DNA from: Larix kaempferi | Lineage: Eukaryota > Streptophyta > Pinopsida > Pinales > Pinaceae | Length of the DNA stretch: 64,000 nt | Assembly: GCA_027924585.1 (NCBI GenBank) | Contig: BSBM01000007.1 | Coordinates: 11,933,501-11,997,500, forward strand | Direction: 5' to 3' | Shown here: positions 11,988 to 24,285 of the stretch, piece after piece | Layout of the letters: every line of letters starts with the position of its first letter | Numbering within the stretch: the first letter of the stretch is position 1 | Position numbers and translations under genes: made by a program | Notes under the pieces: generated by a model | Seen by the model: the letters and a program-made list of their open reading frames with translations, nothing else | Told to the model about the DNA's origin: nothing | Databases searched by the model: none

Positions 11988-12308
11988 CAGTCGTTATAGT
12001 ATCAGTCGGAAATATAGCCGTTATGCAGTACTTTCCTACCAACCACTCGGGCATTTAAAGCACAGATAGCCATTCTAAATGACTTAATGATGAAATTGAC
12101 CAAAGCATCTGTCAGAATTGGCTAACGGATACTACATTTAATGCTTATCCAACCGTTAAAGGGCGTGGAGGGTGATGAAACACAGCTATAAATAATATAG
12201 CAGTTAGACTCGCAGGCGTTACCAAAGCACTTTGAAATTCCTGCACATATTGCTTTCTGAGTTAGATCTGCAAGTTATCCACTGGTTATCTGAGTAGTGT
12301 GCAAGTGA
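11988..12308 (+). promoter_or_regulatory. Spacer and putative internal promoter of the RE3 extra ORF
   Basis: A TATAAATA box lies at 12187-12194 (context GCTATAAATAATATA), about 115-122 bp upstream of the ATG at 12309. RE6 (TATAAATA at 32947) and RE4 (TATAAAA, minus strand, 20373-20379) have TATA boxes in the same place relative to the same ORF. Upstream of the box there are several short TTAATG/CATTTAA-like motifs. RE2 is inserted at the left edge of this spacer. Confidence 0.5.
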
Positions 12309-15189
12309 ATGACACAGAGATCCTTTGTTGACAAAGAGTTCACAGTCGAAGACACTGTGAGGTTATTCCAACATGGAGGAATTGACGAGTTAATGAGAAC
12401 CCCAAACAAGAAAGTCATCACTGAACCAGAACAAAGTCCAAGAAGATCACCAAGACATGGCCCCTCAATGTAAGACAAAGGGAAAAATCCAATAGCACCG
12501 AGGTCAAAACTACCGAAGACAAGTTCGGTAGGTCCAAATAAGCCCCTAGCTGATAAAGAGATACCTTTAACTATGACCCCAGACTATATCTCGCCACGTG
12601 CAGTGGATGCACTGGCCATTAAACTACTAAAGAATTCAAAGTATGAGATACCACTCTCGCCGATATCGAAGCATGTTGAGGTGGACAAAAATCTATTGGG
12701 AAAGATTCGAGAATGTAAATGGGAGGACAATGATCTACTAGAAATGTAGAAGGAGAAGCCCACCGATCCAAGGTTCCCACAGTTCCAACTCGACAAATAC
12801 ATGTACTGGAAGAAGAATGCAAAGGGAAACCTCACCTTAGTCACCGAAAGCTGGTTGTTCGGAGTAGTCAACTCACGGCTTCTCAACCTACTCAGGCTCC
12901 CACATTTCAACAGATCACCGGAGCTCAACGCGGTGGTGGGAACTCTTATGGCACGCATCCACCAGGGATATTTATGGTTGGACCAGAATATCAACCTAAC
13001 AATTGACTTAATCCATTGGATAACTGGATTGAGAAAAAGGGGAGTAGACCCAAGGAAGTTCTTTCAGGGGAAATCAAAGGATAAAGAGGTAGCTGCATTG
13101 ATGAAGCAAACACAGTCTATCATCAAAGGGAAGTGAGGCTTCCAGACCTATGACATAAATGACCAAGCAATAAGGTTTGTCACACAGTTGTTAGCCAAAC
13201 AAATTCTAAGAAAGTGCAGACCACTAGAAATCTCTGCAAGTGCAGTACTACTTGGTGCTATAGCCGCCGAGGGAGAAGAATTCAATTGGTGTCAATATCT
13301 ACTAAATGAGTTCCTAGAGGAACTGAATGACATGGAAATAAATGGTGGATAATTCCACTTCACCTAGCTAATCATTTTGATAGCCTTCCTAGGATGGAGG
13401 GAGCCGAAGCAATATGTAGGAGTGATCACGGACACCTCGGACTGCAGAGGTGCTCGCTATCGGAATCTCTGGGAAAATTTGAATCCCGAAAGACAACACG
13501 AGATAGCACTGGTCTTTTACACATATTACGACCAGTTGTGCGGGGCCATCTCGCTTACACCTTGAATACCAAAGCAAGTAACAAGCAAATATATCCACAT
13601 TATCAACTTTTATGTTGCGATGAAATGCATGTCGATTTTAGCTAAAGCGGAGACGAAGCAATCTGACTGGTACCCAGGAAACTACCATATGTACGAGGAA
13701 GATATTGAGAATATTATGAGGGAATGGCCAGCTGAGTTCCGAGTTGAGGTTGTGGACATCCAAAGTGATTCTGGCGAGGATAACTCTATCACGTGTCCCA
13801 TAGTAGAAGATAAAGACTGAGGCAAAAGGAAGGACGTTGGGAGTCCTTCAGGGTGCAAGGAACCAAGGAAAAAATAGAAATCAAGAAAAGACCAATTGGA
13901 CACAGTGCTCCACAAAGATGACTACCTAATGATCATCGCGAAGGTCACTGAACAAAGGGATGATCTCTCGACTGACAAGGAGAAGAAATAAAAGGAAATT
14001 CAGGAAAGTTTGAACCAAAACCTGACTACACTGCAAGGGATTTCCCAAAAATTTGATGAAGTAAGAAGAATATTACCCTTGCAACTTTAATCAATAGCTG
14101 AAGGGCAGTCAGCGGGAACTTCGCACCAGCAAATCACCATTCCTGTGAGGTCTTGTGTTGTCCATATGCAACCATTATATATAAGGTTTCCATTACCTGA
14201 TCAAGTAATGCTAGATACCAAGAATGTAGAGCGCATGGAGCTTGATCTTGCAAAAATACCATTGCGAGGACTACATTACTTGCAGATACAAGTTTTTGAC
14301 GAAATGCATGACAGAACCATAGATGCACAAAAAGGACAGGCGAAGCTACAAGCAGCTAACATACAGCTAGAGGAAGATAGCTTGCAAAAAACTATGCAAT
14401 TGCAAAATCAGCATGATCGTCAGATGATATTGGAGACAACGATCACTGCAGTTGCAGATAGCATAGATGAGTTTGAAGTACAACTGGAACCAGCAGATAC
14501 TATTGTCAAGATTGGAGATATGGTCAATAGTCTTAAGACGGAGAAGGATGACATGGAGATTCTCCATGAGTCTGATATTGCTTCCTTGAAGGTGCAGATC
14601 AATCACTAGACCCCACTAGCTGAACAACAATTAAGGCAGGGAGCATTGAAAACAACAGCACAGAATATTGCAACTGAAGTGGCTAAGTGCTAGAGTCTAC
14701 TGGAAGCAGCGGCGAAGGAATTTAATTCTCTCGAGGGAGATCAATAGTTGCTGGAGGTAAAGAAGGAAGTGAAAGAAAAGCAAGAAGCACTAGAAAAGAT
14801 GGGTGAAGAAGTTAAGATGCTACCAGCAAGAGATAAGCTCCTAAAATATAGAGAATCAACAACCTAAAGAAGGAAGTCCAAGCATTGCGTGAGAAAGAGA
14901 TAGAAATGGGTGATAAGTTGCAACCATTATTAGAGGAGGCTGGGACGATCTCACAGAAGATTGAAGAAACGTTAAAGGAGCTGAACAAAAATCACGAGCA
15001 AGTGGAAGGCTAGATCGACCAAGAGATAACACAGGAGATGATGGAAACCGACGAGCAAATTGAGCGGGATGCGAAGAACAAGGTAGGAAAGTTGATCGTC
15101 ACATTCAATGAATTTGATATGAAGTTCACCCGATAATCAATGGAACACCTTGAGGAAGTTGCAAGTGGCTCGAGGGAAAGCCACATGTA
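12309..15189 (+). pseudogene. RE3 extra 3' ORF (aORF): conserved domain plus coiled coils, decayed
   Basis: I do not recognise a named family. The start at 12309 (MTQRSFVDKEFTVEDTVRLF) aligns with the RE6 aORF start (LSTEEVVRQF). The conserved globular region includes LNLLRLPHFNRSPELNAVVG, HQGYLWLDQ, LIHWITGL and DPRKFFQGKSKDKE (about 12880-13090), then a helical segment ending in FLGWREPKQYVGVI and YRNLWENLNP (13260-13560). A basic stretch, KRKDVGSPSGCKEPRKK (about 13820-13877), resembles a bipartite nuclear localisation signal. The remainder (13900-15189) is rich in Glu, Lys, Gln and Leu with long heptad-like runs. Frameshifts and stops (TGA 13135, TAG near 13876, TAG 14607, TAG near 14690) break it. 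The final codons are SHM followed by TAA, just before the polypurine tract. Confidence 0.7.
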
Positions 15190-15190
15190 A

Positions 15191-16413
15191 GTGTTAGGGG
15201 CCTATTGGGCCTAGTCCAAGGAGGTCAATTTTGGAGCACATTAAGTTTTGGGAATTGCAAAGCTTAGCGTAGCATGGATGGATACTTTTTGTGAAGATCA
15301 GTTTTGGAAGCTGCAAGGAGAAGCGCAGCACAGTTTTGGTATGTTGCGACGTTGCGCGCAACACATTATCGGAAGAGCTGCGAGGTCGATGCTATGAGGA
15401 TTACAACATCGCAATGTGCCACATTCATGGAGATCCATCTAAGCAGAGCATTCGATGGATGACGGCAGTTAGTTCGGTTAGGTCACAGGAGACCTATTTT
15501 TGGCAAAGATTGTTGATAACTACCAAGAAGTGGGTAGGTGCAGATTGGGAGGTAGATGACTGATCACACAAACAGAGGATCACTACTACTTGAACTAGTC
15601 ATGTAAGGCTGTGAAAGAAGGAATAGCTCGGCAGAAGCAACCCATTGGTGCGCGCATTGCAGAAGATCCGCTACCAGACACTTGCAGTCCGGTTTTGGGA
15701 AAAACCGTGACAGTTTTGTAAACTTAAGGGTTTGCCTTCATAATGTAAAGACATGACCTACGGGCATGATCTATATATAAGGAATTTTTTTATGGGAATG
15801 GGTTACTATTTTTGTACTGGGGTATTGTTGAATATTGTTAGGATTTTTTAGCAAAAGCTATTTTAAAGGCTCTGCAGCTGAGTGTGAAGAGACCTATTTT
15901 TGAGGAAGAAGAACGTCTGCAGCTGAGTGTACAACCGAAGAACAATTGTACCATTTCCTAAGATAATAAACAACAGTTCTTGTGGACGTAGCTTCCCACC
16001 CGGGGGAGTGAACCACGTTAAACATTGTGTTATGTGATTGATGTGTATGATTGCCATTATAGATGCTTAAATTACTTACAGTGCATGCGTGAAGTTACTG
16101 TTATCTGATATATGTTTACTTTATATGTATTCACCACGGAAGGCATGGAATAAGCTATTAGTAGTTCATGTATAGATGAATGTTAACAGTTAAGAACCTA
16201 TAAGTCCTCGAATGAATGAATCTGTGAGACAAACACACAGTTAATTGTTAAAATTGAATCACGATATCAGATCACACAACATCGCGCATCTCTCTCATTT
16301 TCATAAGTTATGAGGATTATCAGTCTAAGTAATGATGAATGATTAAGGATTATCGAATAAGATTGAGTAAAAGTGATTAGGTTTCATAAACAACCGCGCG
16401 GTCTAGTTGACCC
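15191..16413 (+). repeat. RE3 polypurine tract and 3' LTR, first segment
   Basis: The polypurine tract ttaggggcc ends at 15202. The LTR follows, with a recognisable promoter: TATATATAA at 15772-15780 after GACCTACGGGCATGATC, matching the RE6 LTR stretch GACCCTCAGGGCCACC before its TATATATA. Here 1211 bp are present before RE4 interrupts at 16414. The bases gaccc (16409-16413) are the left RE4 target duplicate. Confidence 0.7.
15772..15780 (+). promoter_or_regulatory. RE3 LTR TATA box
   Basis: TATATATAA lies in the LTR, at a position equivalent to 24828-24836 and 36427-36435 in the two RE6 LTRs. It is the likely core promoter for the element's genomic RNA; in this 3' copy it would read outward. 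Confidence 0.5.
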
Positions 16414-17250
16414 TGTTGACTCAAACCTTGTCAACAGGGGTTCCCATCATTGTCCATACCAACCCACCGCGATCTCCCTAAGAACTGGCCCAGACAGGTT
16501 TTAGCCTGCCCAACAACACCTACAGAGCAGATGAGGTCTCACCCGAGGCGATCAAGGGAGAGTGGACAGAACCATGTTTCTTCCGAATGAAGGAGGATGA
16601 TTGCGGCAACAATTACTCAACTTATTGTAGCATCCAAAACAGATCTATGCATTCAATATTAACATCATTTGTATTCATAGCATTATTTAACAGAGTCATT
16701 CATCACAACAAAACAAATATAACATTAACAGGTTAACTACAACAATAAATCATCACAACATGCATTAACATGAAAGGTACACAGGGAATTTCACCAAACA
16801 GTTCTGTCATGTCATATTACTTCAGAAAAACATTGATACAACATCTCTGCAAAACCAAATCTCAGCAATATCTCTTGATCTCAGAACATATGTAAAATCG
16901 CATCTCTAAGATATGCTACGACCTATAACTTTCTGTCTATATACAGGCTTCCTCCTTTACAATGCTTATCCACTTACTAACAACTTCCTAACCAACTCCT
17001 GGACAAATGATCCAAAATCTAACTGAAATGGTCCAAATTACCCAAAAACCAGCCTACTGCAGTATAATTAGCTCAAAATTACATCTCATATGGTCCAATG
17101 ACAAAGAAACCCAGATTCTGTGGTACAAACGACTCAAAAAATACATAAAATAATGCGTCCTTCCTCCTTCCGCAACCTATTCTGACGTGTCGTAGCATCG
17201 ACGATGTTGCAATTCTTCCTTACCAAATTTCCTGCCAACAGGCCCCCAAC
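16414..17250 (-). repeat. RE4 3' LTR (left copy, 827 bp) and polypurine tract
   Basis: The plus strand runs from TGTTGACTCAAAC (16414) to CCTGCCAACA (17240). The adjoining ggcccccaac (17241-17250) is, on the minus strand, the purine tract GTTGGGGGCC that precedes the 3' LTR. A TATATA (plus 16938-16943) is a candidate promoter element. Confidence 0.85.
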
Positions 17251-20199
17251 ACAATCTTGTGGCTCACCCTCAAGCAACATCAATTAGACATGGTGTATTC
17301 GGTGGTCTTCACTTTGAAGTCTTCGTACTGCTACATGACTGTCGTCAACATTTCCTTGACTTCCATAGCCACCACCTGACTGTTGACCACATCTTCTGCA
17401 GAAGGATGCGCTATGAGCTTTTCCATCACCTATTGATGACCCTTCTGTACTGCCTGAAGCGTTTCACCCACCTTGGTCATGAACTGTCCCCCGACATCCT
17501 GAAACTGCTCCAATTGCGCAGCACGCTTCTTCTATCGCTCGTTAGCCTTGGTAACTCATTGCTGCAATTCTTTTAAGTCTGAGACTTGGCGACCTGTTCC
17601 ATGGGTGGCATTGTGCACATGGTTTCCTTGAGAGTCGCCAACTGTCCTTCTGCGTCCTGTCGATATTTGATCAACTAGTCAACTTGCTCATCTTGGACAA
17701 TTCGACTCAAGAATTGTACTATATCAGCTCCTAGCATTGTCGCGGCCTTTTCTAGCTCCTCTAACTGAGTTGTGACCTCCTCAATCGCTCTTTTCTTGTT
17801 GTCAACTTCAACTTGAGGTGTACCGCAATTCACCTAAGCCTTCAACTCTTGATTCTCCTGCCGCAACTAGAAAATGGTAGCCCCCAATCGCTGCACCCAT
17901 TGGAGCGCATCCACCTCTTTAATGGGATCCTGCATATGCTGACATGCCTAAATAATAGCCATCTTGACCCGCACACTTTGATCCCACAAACGGGCCTTCT
18001 CCGCAATAAGGAAATCGTGTTCCTTCTTAAGTCCTTCAATTTTGCGAGCCTTCTCAGCCCATTCTTTCTTAATGTCTTCTTTGAGCTCATCCATAGCCTG
18101 TCGTGCTGAAGGAGCCCTTCCGTTTAATTCCTCAGTTGCATGCTTTGCATTGGCCTCGCTCTCCTGCAATCGCACGCACATGCCACTGATCTCCCGCAGT
18201 CATTTTGTCATCTCTCGGCTGGTAGCTGCCTGCATAGTGGTCAACCCTTCCATTGGCAATGCGTTCACATTAATGTTCACCTTCTTCAGCTGCTGCATCA
18301 AGGCATTCACAGCCCCATCTTCAGTCACAATCGCAATCAAGGGAATCTCCACATTCCTGATCCATGGATCTGTGCCGATTGTGCTAACGTGTGGTGCCAC
18401 TGCATATTCTGGTGCCCTTCACAAACCATGTCATACACAGAGTCCACACGAGTAGTGAGGGCGTGGAATCCTTCATTTGTCACCCTTGTCATCTTCTGAG
18501 CTGCTGCAGTGGATGCATCAGCGATTTCTTTTATAAGTCAACCCAAGTGTGCTTCCGTCGGTAGGGGCAGCCCACTAATTATCGTCGGGTCCTGGTGCCC
18601 TTTTCTTTTGTGCTCTTCCAAGGCGCGGTCAATGTTGTCATCCGTCGGTGTCTTAATTGACTCTTGATCAGAATCATGATGGTTGTGTTGGTCCTGTGTT
18701 GATAAACGATTGTCTGGACCCTTCGCCGGACCTCCAGCCTCTATCTCGGCCAACGCAACAAGTTCACTCCATTCCGGTGGCCAATCATTCACGATGGCAT
18801 CCAAGGCTTCCATCGTTACTTTTTAAGGGGTCAGCAGCCATTGCTGACTAGGGTCACACCTTTCCTACACATAAATATCATGCAACCAAACCGCAAACTC
18901 CATGATCGTCTTAAACCTTGCTACAGTGTCTTCAGATATCTGTGGTACCTTTATCACTGCATCACAAAGCATCTCCCAATAGAACTAGAATATCAATTGG
19001 GAGTCCTGGAGTCGCTCTGGCTCTCGTACATACCATAAGTTCTGATAACACACACCCTGTCATTCTTTGGTAGCCTTAACATCCATGCCCTGGTATGTGT
19101 TAGGATCCTTCCAAGCCACAAATGCAATCAAGAGCAACAACCATCTATATGTAAACGAGCCCTTATCGGCCTGAACTGCCACAACATCCTCTGCTAATTG
19201 ATTCAACAGAAACAGTGACCAATTCATTTGGACACCCTCTGCGCATTGTACTACACATGTGACAATCCCTTAGTTGCACTGGTTAGGATGACCAACCCTG
19301 ACCACCTTGCAAGATAAAATCTTGGTGGCAGTGAGTACAGCCTTATCATTGATACTACCGGTGCAATACCCACAACCATCCGTCTCCAACCCATATTTAT
19401 TAACCAGCTGTCCTACCCACTTTTTGTCATTCGCCTTCCCTTGGAAGTACTGTGATGGTTCGATCCCATCTTTAGGAAACCTAGTAATGTGGGAGATCAA
19501 ATCAACAGTAACCGGAATTTCTCTATCCAGCCACAACGAACCACCATGGAAGCAAGAAAGCAGCTGCTTCATACACGCATTAACTTCCGCAATCTGCCCG
19601 AAATGCAGCATGTTAATGAGCGCTAACAAGCCAGCCTATTTCAATCCGAATGCCCAGTCCTATACAATCGACGTCTTGGTAAGGTGTGACTTGGGCACAT
19701 ATGGGGCCAATTCAATGTATGGGTGGGCCACCATATCATGATCATCATAGCGGAGGTGCATCAACACTAGCCTTATATCAACATAGCACTCTATTTCGGC
19801 AGGGAGAGCGAGCATCTTCATGCCATACTTCTGCTTCGGGTTCATCTTGCGTGGGGTTGCATCCAACCGAATCGGAGGGATATACCCAGGGATGTCAACA
19901 GTCGACAGTCCCTCCCATGGGGCAGATTCGTCAACGCGGTGACTGGACTTCCCGACTTGCACTTGAGCTTCTCCTACCACCCCGGCAAATGATTTATGTT
20001 TCCTATTGCTCTACGGGGACTTAGAATGCTGACCCCCTCGATGCTTCTTGATGACGACTGATGCTCCCACTGGCATCTTAGCGACTTTTGCCTCAAGATT
20101 GGCATCTCCTGCAGACGCAACTTCTTCCTCATCTACAATCCCGGTGAAAGGAGACTCAACCTCGCTACTAATCTCAATCGTTTCTAGCTCTCGTAGCAT
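17250..20199 (-). pseudogene. RE4 extra 3' ORF (aORF), decayed
   Basis: The frame starts at 20199 (MLRELETIEISSEVESPF). It follows the same plan as the RE3 and RE6 aORFs: an acidic N-terminus; a globular domain (about 19980-19270) with HFGQIAEVNACMKQLLSCFH, GGSLWLDREIPVTVDLI and GIEPSQYFQGKANDKKW; a second helical part with NWSLFLLNQLAEDVVAVQ and FVAWKDPNTYQGMDV (about 19230-19090); then a low-complexity segment and long coiled coils (18400-17600). At least eight stops and several frameshifts are seen. It would be expressed separately from Gag-Pol if the upstream TATA box works. The function is unknown. It has no visible signal peptide or transmembrane segment, so it is not an obvious envelope protein. 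Confidence 0.7.
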
Positions 20200-20712
20200 A
20201 CCTTACCCAACACTCATAACTAATAGCTTCTTCATCCTAACAACACTCTGTAAGTGCAACTAAACCTTTCCCAATGCACAACTACACTCACCAAGCTATG
20301 ACAATACTCGTCAGCTCTGCACAGGCACTTAACAACTAAAATCTCGATGCCTTCTAACCAACTTCTACCCAATTTTATAGCCTCTGGCCGAATCCACCGT
20401 AATCATCACTAAATCCTGCATTAATTCAACCGAAATCTTGTATTAACGACACAAATCCGCCATCGATCCTGTTAGCCGATCGGCCGGATCCGCCATTAAT
20501 GCCCATCATTTGAACAAGCGTCATTAATTAACTATTTTACATTTTGTCATTTAATGGTGATTTGACCCAGTCACGACCCTACCACCTATCACGGACCACT
20601 CCTAACTTGTGGCAGAAGCCTCCCTGCTTCTGCATTCCGCATTATGTTACTGTTGGTGCGCCACCCTGCCACCGATCAATCTACATGTTTTTTTTTTTTT
20701 ACCCAATGCGAC
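20200..20712 (-). promoter_or_regulatory. RE4 spacer with putative internal promoter of aORF
   Basis: This 0.5 kb spacer lies between the end of integrase and the aORF. On the minus strand a TATAAAA box (plus 20373-20379, context GGCTATAAAATTGG) lies about 175 bp upstream of the ATG at 20199. Several TTAATG/ATTAATG motifs lie upstream, as in the RE6 spacer. A T-run at 20689-20700 marks the integrase end. Confidence 0.5.
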
Positions 20713-22078
20713 TTAGGGATTGCGTTGTTCCAAGCCTAACCAATGGGGCTTCAACCTGCTACCATTAATCAACTTGGGGAGCATTGCTCCATCCAATTGC
20801 TGCAGCTGTACCGCTCCTCCTGAAGTGATGCTACTGATGCGATATGGACCAAGCCAATGCATCTGCAATTTTCCTGGATGTTTCATAAACTTGTTGTCAT
20901 ACAACAGCACCAAGTCACCCTGTTGAAACTGATTGTTCTTGATGTGGCGATCATGCCAAGCCTTCTGGAAATCCTTCTCCACACCCTGATGGAAACTGGT
21001 GATAAAGAGATCTTCCTCCAGCTGGACTAACTACGCTAGACATTCGTCTAATGCTGCCGCAGAATCCATTCCTATCATTGCTGCGACGTGCAGACTTGGA
21101 ACAATGTACTCCATGGGCATGATTGCTTCTTGTCCATATACCAGCTTAAATGGTGTCTGACCCATCAACCTTTTACATGTGGTGCGATAGGCCCACAATA
21201 CTGTTGGAATTTTGAGATCCCAGTCGTCGCGGTTCGCATTGCACACCTTTGTCAGCGCTTGTTCCAATATCTTATTGAAAGCTTCCACCATGCCATTTTC
21301 CTGTGGATGATATGGCATAATCTTCTTATGTTGAATCTGCAACTCCTCCGTTAGTGTGCTGATGTTTCGATTGAGCAAGTGGCTTCCTTGATCATTCAAC
21401 AATATCTTGGCGCAGCTGAAACGAGTGATAATGTTATCAAACAAAAGTGATGCAGTCGTGACTATGGAACAATCAACAACTGGTGTAGCTTCTGCCCATC
21501 TGGTCAAATAGTCTGTCGCAGTGATGATGTATCTGGCACCAGTGCACTTACCTGGTGGATTGATTGGTCCTACAAAATCCACTGCCCATTTGTCAAATAG
21601 TTGTAGTGTTAACTGAGGCATCAACGGCATCTCATCTCTCCTGGATGGCTTCCCAGTTCTCTAACAGACGTCGTAGGACCGCGCATAGTCGGTCGCATCA
21701 TTATGGAGCGTGGTCCACCAGAGCCCCGCACAAAGCACCTTCTTGTCAGTTGCCCGACCGCTGTAGTGTGCTCTAGCCACCCCTCCATGTGCTTCTGTCA
21801 ATATCTGCACTTGCTCGTGTGGCAAGACACACTGTCGTATCACCTTGTCTACACCCATCTTGTATAACTCTCTTGCGATGAGCTGGAAGTTGGAAACTTT
21901 AACCACCAACTGCTTCTTTTGACTAGTGGTGATCTCTTTTGGTGTGGTACCTGTTGCCAGAAACTGAATGATTTCTGCAAAATAGCCATCAGCTACTTCA
22001 ACCCTAAATAGTTGCGCATCAGGTAACCCGTCTTCAATATTAGTCGACTCCTCTCGTGTGTCAATCCATGATAAGTGA
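20713..22078 (-). pseudogene. RE4 integrase
   Basis: This would insert element cDNA into the genome. The zinc-binding region (about 21910-21640) has HEQVQILTEAH and a degraded CC pair (SYDVC then a TAG before RTGKPSRR). The catalytic core follows with the first Asp in KWAVDFVGPINPPG, the second in LLNDQGSHLLN and the Glu in [10 protein letters not shown], a normal DD-35-E set. The C-terminal part, [20 protein letters not shown] then HWLGPYRISSI and GGAVQL, is the usual GPF/Y-type module. The reading frame from 21630 to about 21031 is intact; stops occur near 21660 and 21030. Confidence 0.85.
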
Positions 22079-23733
22079 TCAGGACTGGAAGAGAAGTAAC
22101 CAACGGCATATCTTCCTCCCTAACATAGGCTTATTGACCAGGTACTTCAAGGCAGACTGGTCTATCAACATTTTGAAATGTCTACTTAATAAGTAGTGTC
22201 GAAACTTTTGTAGTGCATATACTATCACCAATCCTTCCCGCTCGGTAGTGGTGTAGTTCCTTTCTGCGGATGATAGCTTTCGACGACTGGAAAAAGCAAT
22301 AGGGTGATCAAGATCCCCCTCTCCTAGTTGCGCTAGCACCACACCGAGTGCAATTGACGATGCACAACATCGACATGGAATTCTTTACTCCAATCGGGGA
22401 ATACTAGTATTGCTGTCGAAGCCATCTTAGCCTTTAGCTGCTTGAAACTATCCTAACATTCAATGCTCCATTGAAATACTGCATCTTTCTTTAATAGCTT
22501 CTCCATAGGAGCGGTGATCGCTGCATATCCCCTGATGAGCTTGCGGTAATATCCAATATGTCCTAAAGTCACCCTCAGCTGCTTCATAGTGGTTAGCGGT
22601 GTCAAACTCAAAATAAGTGCAATCTTTGTTGGATCGACCAACAACCCATGTTTGCATACGATGTGGCCCAACAATATCCCAAACGGGGCACAAAAAATGC
22701 ACTTCTTCAAATTCAGCGATATCTGGTGTTGGCGACAGCGTTCCAGCATCAACCGTCAATTGGCCAAATGATTGCAGATCAAACCATAAACTGTCCAATC
22801 ATCCATGTATACCAGCAAGAACTTCTGGATGAAATCCTTGAATGCAGCAACAACAAGCCATGAAAATATCGCAGGTGCATTCTTCAATCCAAACAGCATC
22901 ATGGTATACTGAAAACATCCCCTTTTGGTCACGAAAGTTGTCTTGTGGAGGTCTTCTTTGGAAATACAGATCTGATGATAGCTTGAGAACCCATCCATGA
23001 AAGAATACATCTCTTGGCCACCTACTCCCTCAAGTACTTCATCAATAAATGGGGTTGGAAAGGGGTCATGCAAGCAGGCGTCATTCAACTTCCGCAGATT
23101 GACACAGATGTGTACCTCGCTAGTCTTCTTGTCCTGCACCACCATCGTACTGATCCATTCTAACTCTTTGACTAGTTCAATGATACCAACATCCAACATG
23201 TGATCAAGTTCTTCCTTGACCTTATCCTTATGTCATGGATTGAGTCGATACGGTCACTGCCTGATTGGTTTTGCATCTGGTTTCAAGGGAATCTTCATTT
23301 CTCCTAGATCACCCAAAATACCTTTCATTTCAAAGAAATTCATAGGGAAAAGGTCTTGGAACTCATGTAACAACTGAGTGACCTTTCCCATCATCTCATC
23401 ATCCCAATAATCTCCAACATTTGCGAACTTGGGAGTGGCCTCCGTCCCAATATTTATCTTGCGAAGCTTCAAGGGATGACTAAATGGATCACTAGGTGCA
23501 CCAGACAGTACCGCATCGTGACTTCCTTCAGACTCCAGAATATTGACATTCCATCGATAATCACCGTCTTCGGGACCACCAGTGATATTATCACATTCCA
23601 TAATTGATTGCATATGGCTATGTGTATGTGGATCCACTGGGTATGCTGTGGAAACAACCTTTAGCACCACATCGCGAATGATTTGCAGAGCATTATGGAC
23701 ATCTGGATTGGAATCAACAAAATTGAACGTATG
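22079..23733 (-). pseudogene. RE4 reverse transcriptase and RNase H
   Basis: RT runs from about 23490 (KINIGTEATPKFANVGDYWD) through WISTMVVQDKK, FMDGFSSYHQI and FGLKNAPAIFSW to the catalytic YMDDW at plus 22795-22809. The connection and thumb (GHIGYYRKL, PMEKLLKKD) follow. RNase H (about 22440-22080) retains TTTEREGLVIVYALQKFRHY and KMLIDQSALKYLVNKPM but is frameshifted at its start (22340-22400). It is missing about 45 bp near 22085, where RE6 encodes EYDFEVIVKPNRLNAG. The last part before 23734 is the pre-RT linker, cut by RE5. Confidence 0.85.
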
Positions 23734-23738
23734 AGTAA
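23734..23738. other. RE5 target-site duplication, left copy
   Basis: The sequence agtaa immediately precedes TGTTAAATTT (23739). The right copy, agtaa, is at 43993-43997, so the 5-bp match is perfect. Confidence 0.9.
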
Positions 23739-24285
23739 TGTTAAATTTTGAGCATTAATTCACAATACTCTAGGATCTTTACTGAGAGAATAACATATAC
23801 AGTATATCAATGCATGACAATCACAATAAGCATGACAAGCATCACAAGAATCAAAAGCATGAGAGACAAGAGACATAGAGTTTCCATGGGGAAAACCCTA
23901 AGGTGAAAAACCCCACAACTTCCTCAGAGATAGACAGAGAAATGGCTCAACCAAAGTACAACCAAAATACACTTAGATAGTCTCCTAGTAGCAGATGATC
24001 CTCCTCCTCACTAGTGCACCACTTTCTGAGTGATAGTGAGATACTTTTCCGAGTGATCTAAATAGAGATCGCCTGATCTCTATTTATACTAATCTGTTTG
24101 CCCAGTGACCTTATGGGGTCAACTTGTCTAGCTAGGTACATCCACAATATAATATATATATTTCAGGGGCGACCCCACACATGGTGGTCTAATAACCCAT
24201 CGGCAAGTACACACACTTGCAACACTTGTCAATCCACATGATGACACTTCCTTATAGAGTAATAACACATCTCTAATAAGGGTAC
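23739..24285 (-). repeat. RE5 3' LTR, outer segment
   Basis: This matches 43387-43933 of the 5' LTR closely. It ends at GGTAC, which RE6 duplicated on insertion. The remainder is at 37331-37389. Confidence 0.95.
24281..24285. other. RE6 target-site duplication, left copy
   Basis: The sequence ggtac precedes the RE6 LTR start at 24286; the second copy is at 37326-37330. In the uninterrupted RE5 5' LTR the site occurs once (AAGGGTACAATAAA, near 43926). Confidence 0.95.

Larger units (their letters stand above)
11988..16413 (+). mobile_element. RE3: Ty3/gypsy (family G-B) 3' part: spacer, extra ORF, start of 3' LTR
   Basis: RE3 consists of the aORF spacer, the aORF (12309-15189), a polypurine tract (gtgttaggggcc, 15191-15202) and the 3' LTR starting at 15203. 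The LTR's first bases read TATTGGGCC instead of TGTTGG, one G-to-A change from the RE6 LTR start. At 16413 the LTR is interrupted by RE4 and resumes at 48655, ending at 49052. The gag-pol part lies left of RE2, outside the window. Confidence 0.75.

Noticed and set aside
17250-20199. aORF as a classical env gene
   Set aside because: None of the copies shows a signal peptide, transmembrane helix or fusion-peptide-like segment; the architecture is NLS plus coiled coil.
20689-20700. T-run as a polyadenylation or retroposon tail
   Set aside because: It is a simple homopolymer at the end of the RE4 integrase, with no target duplication or LINE/SINE sequence around it.
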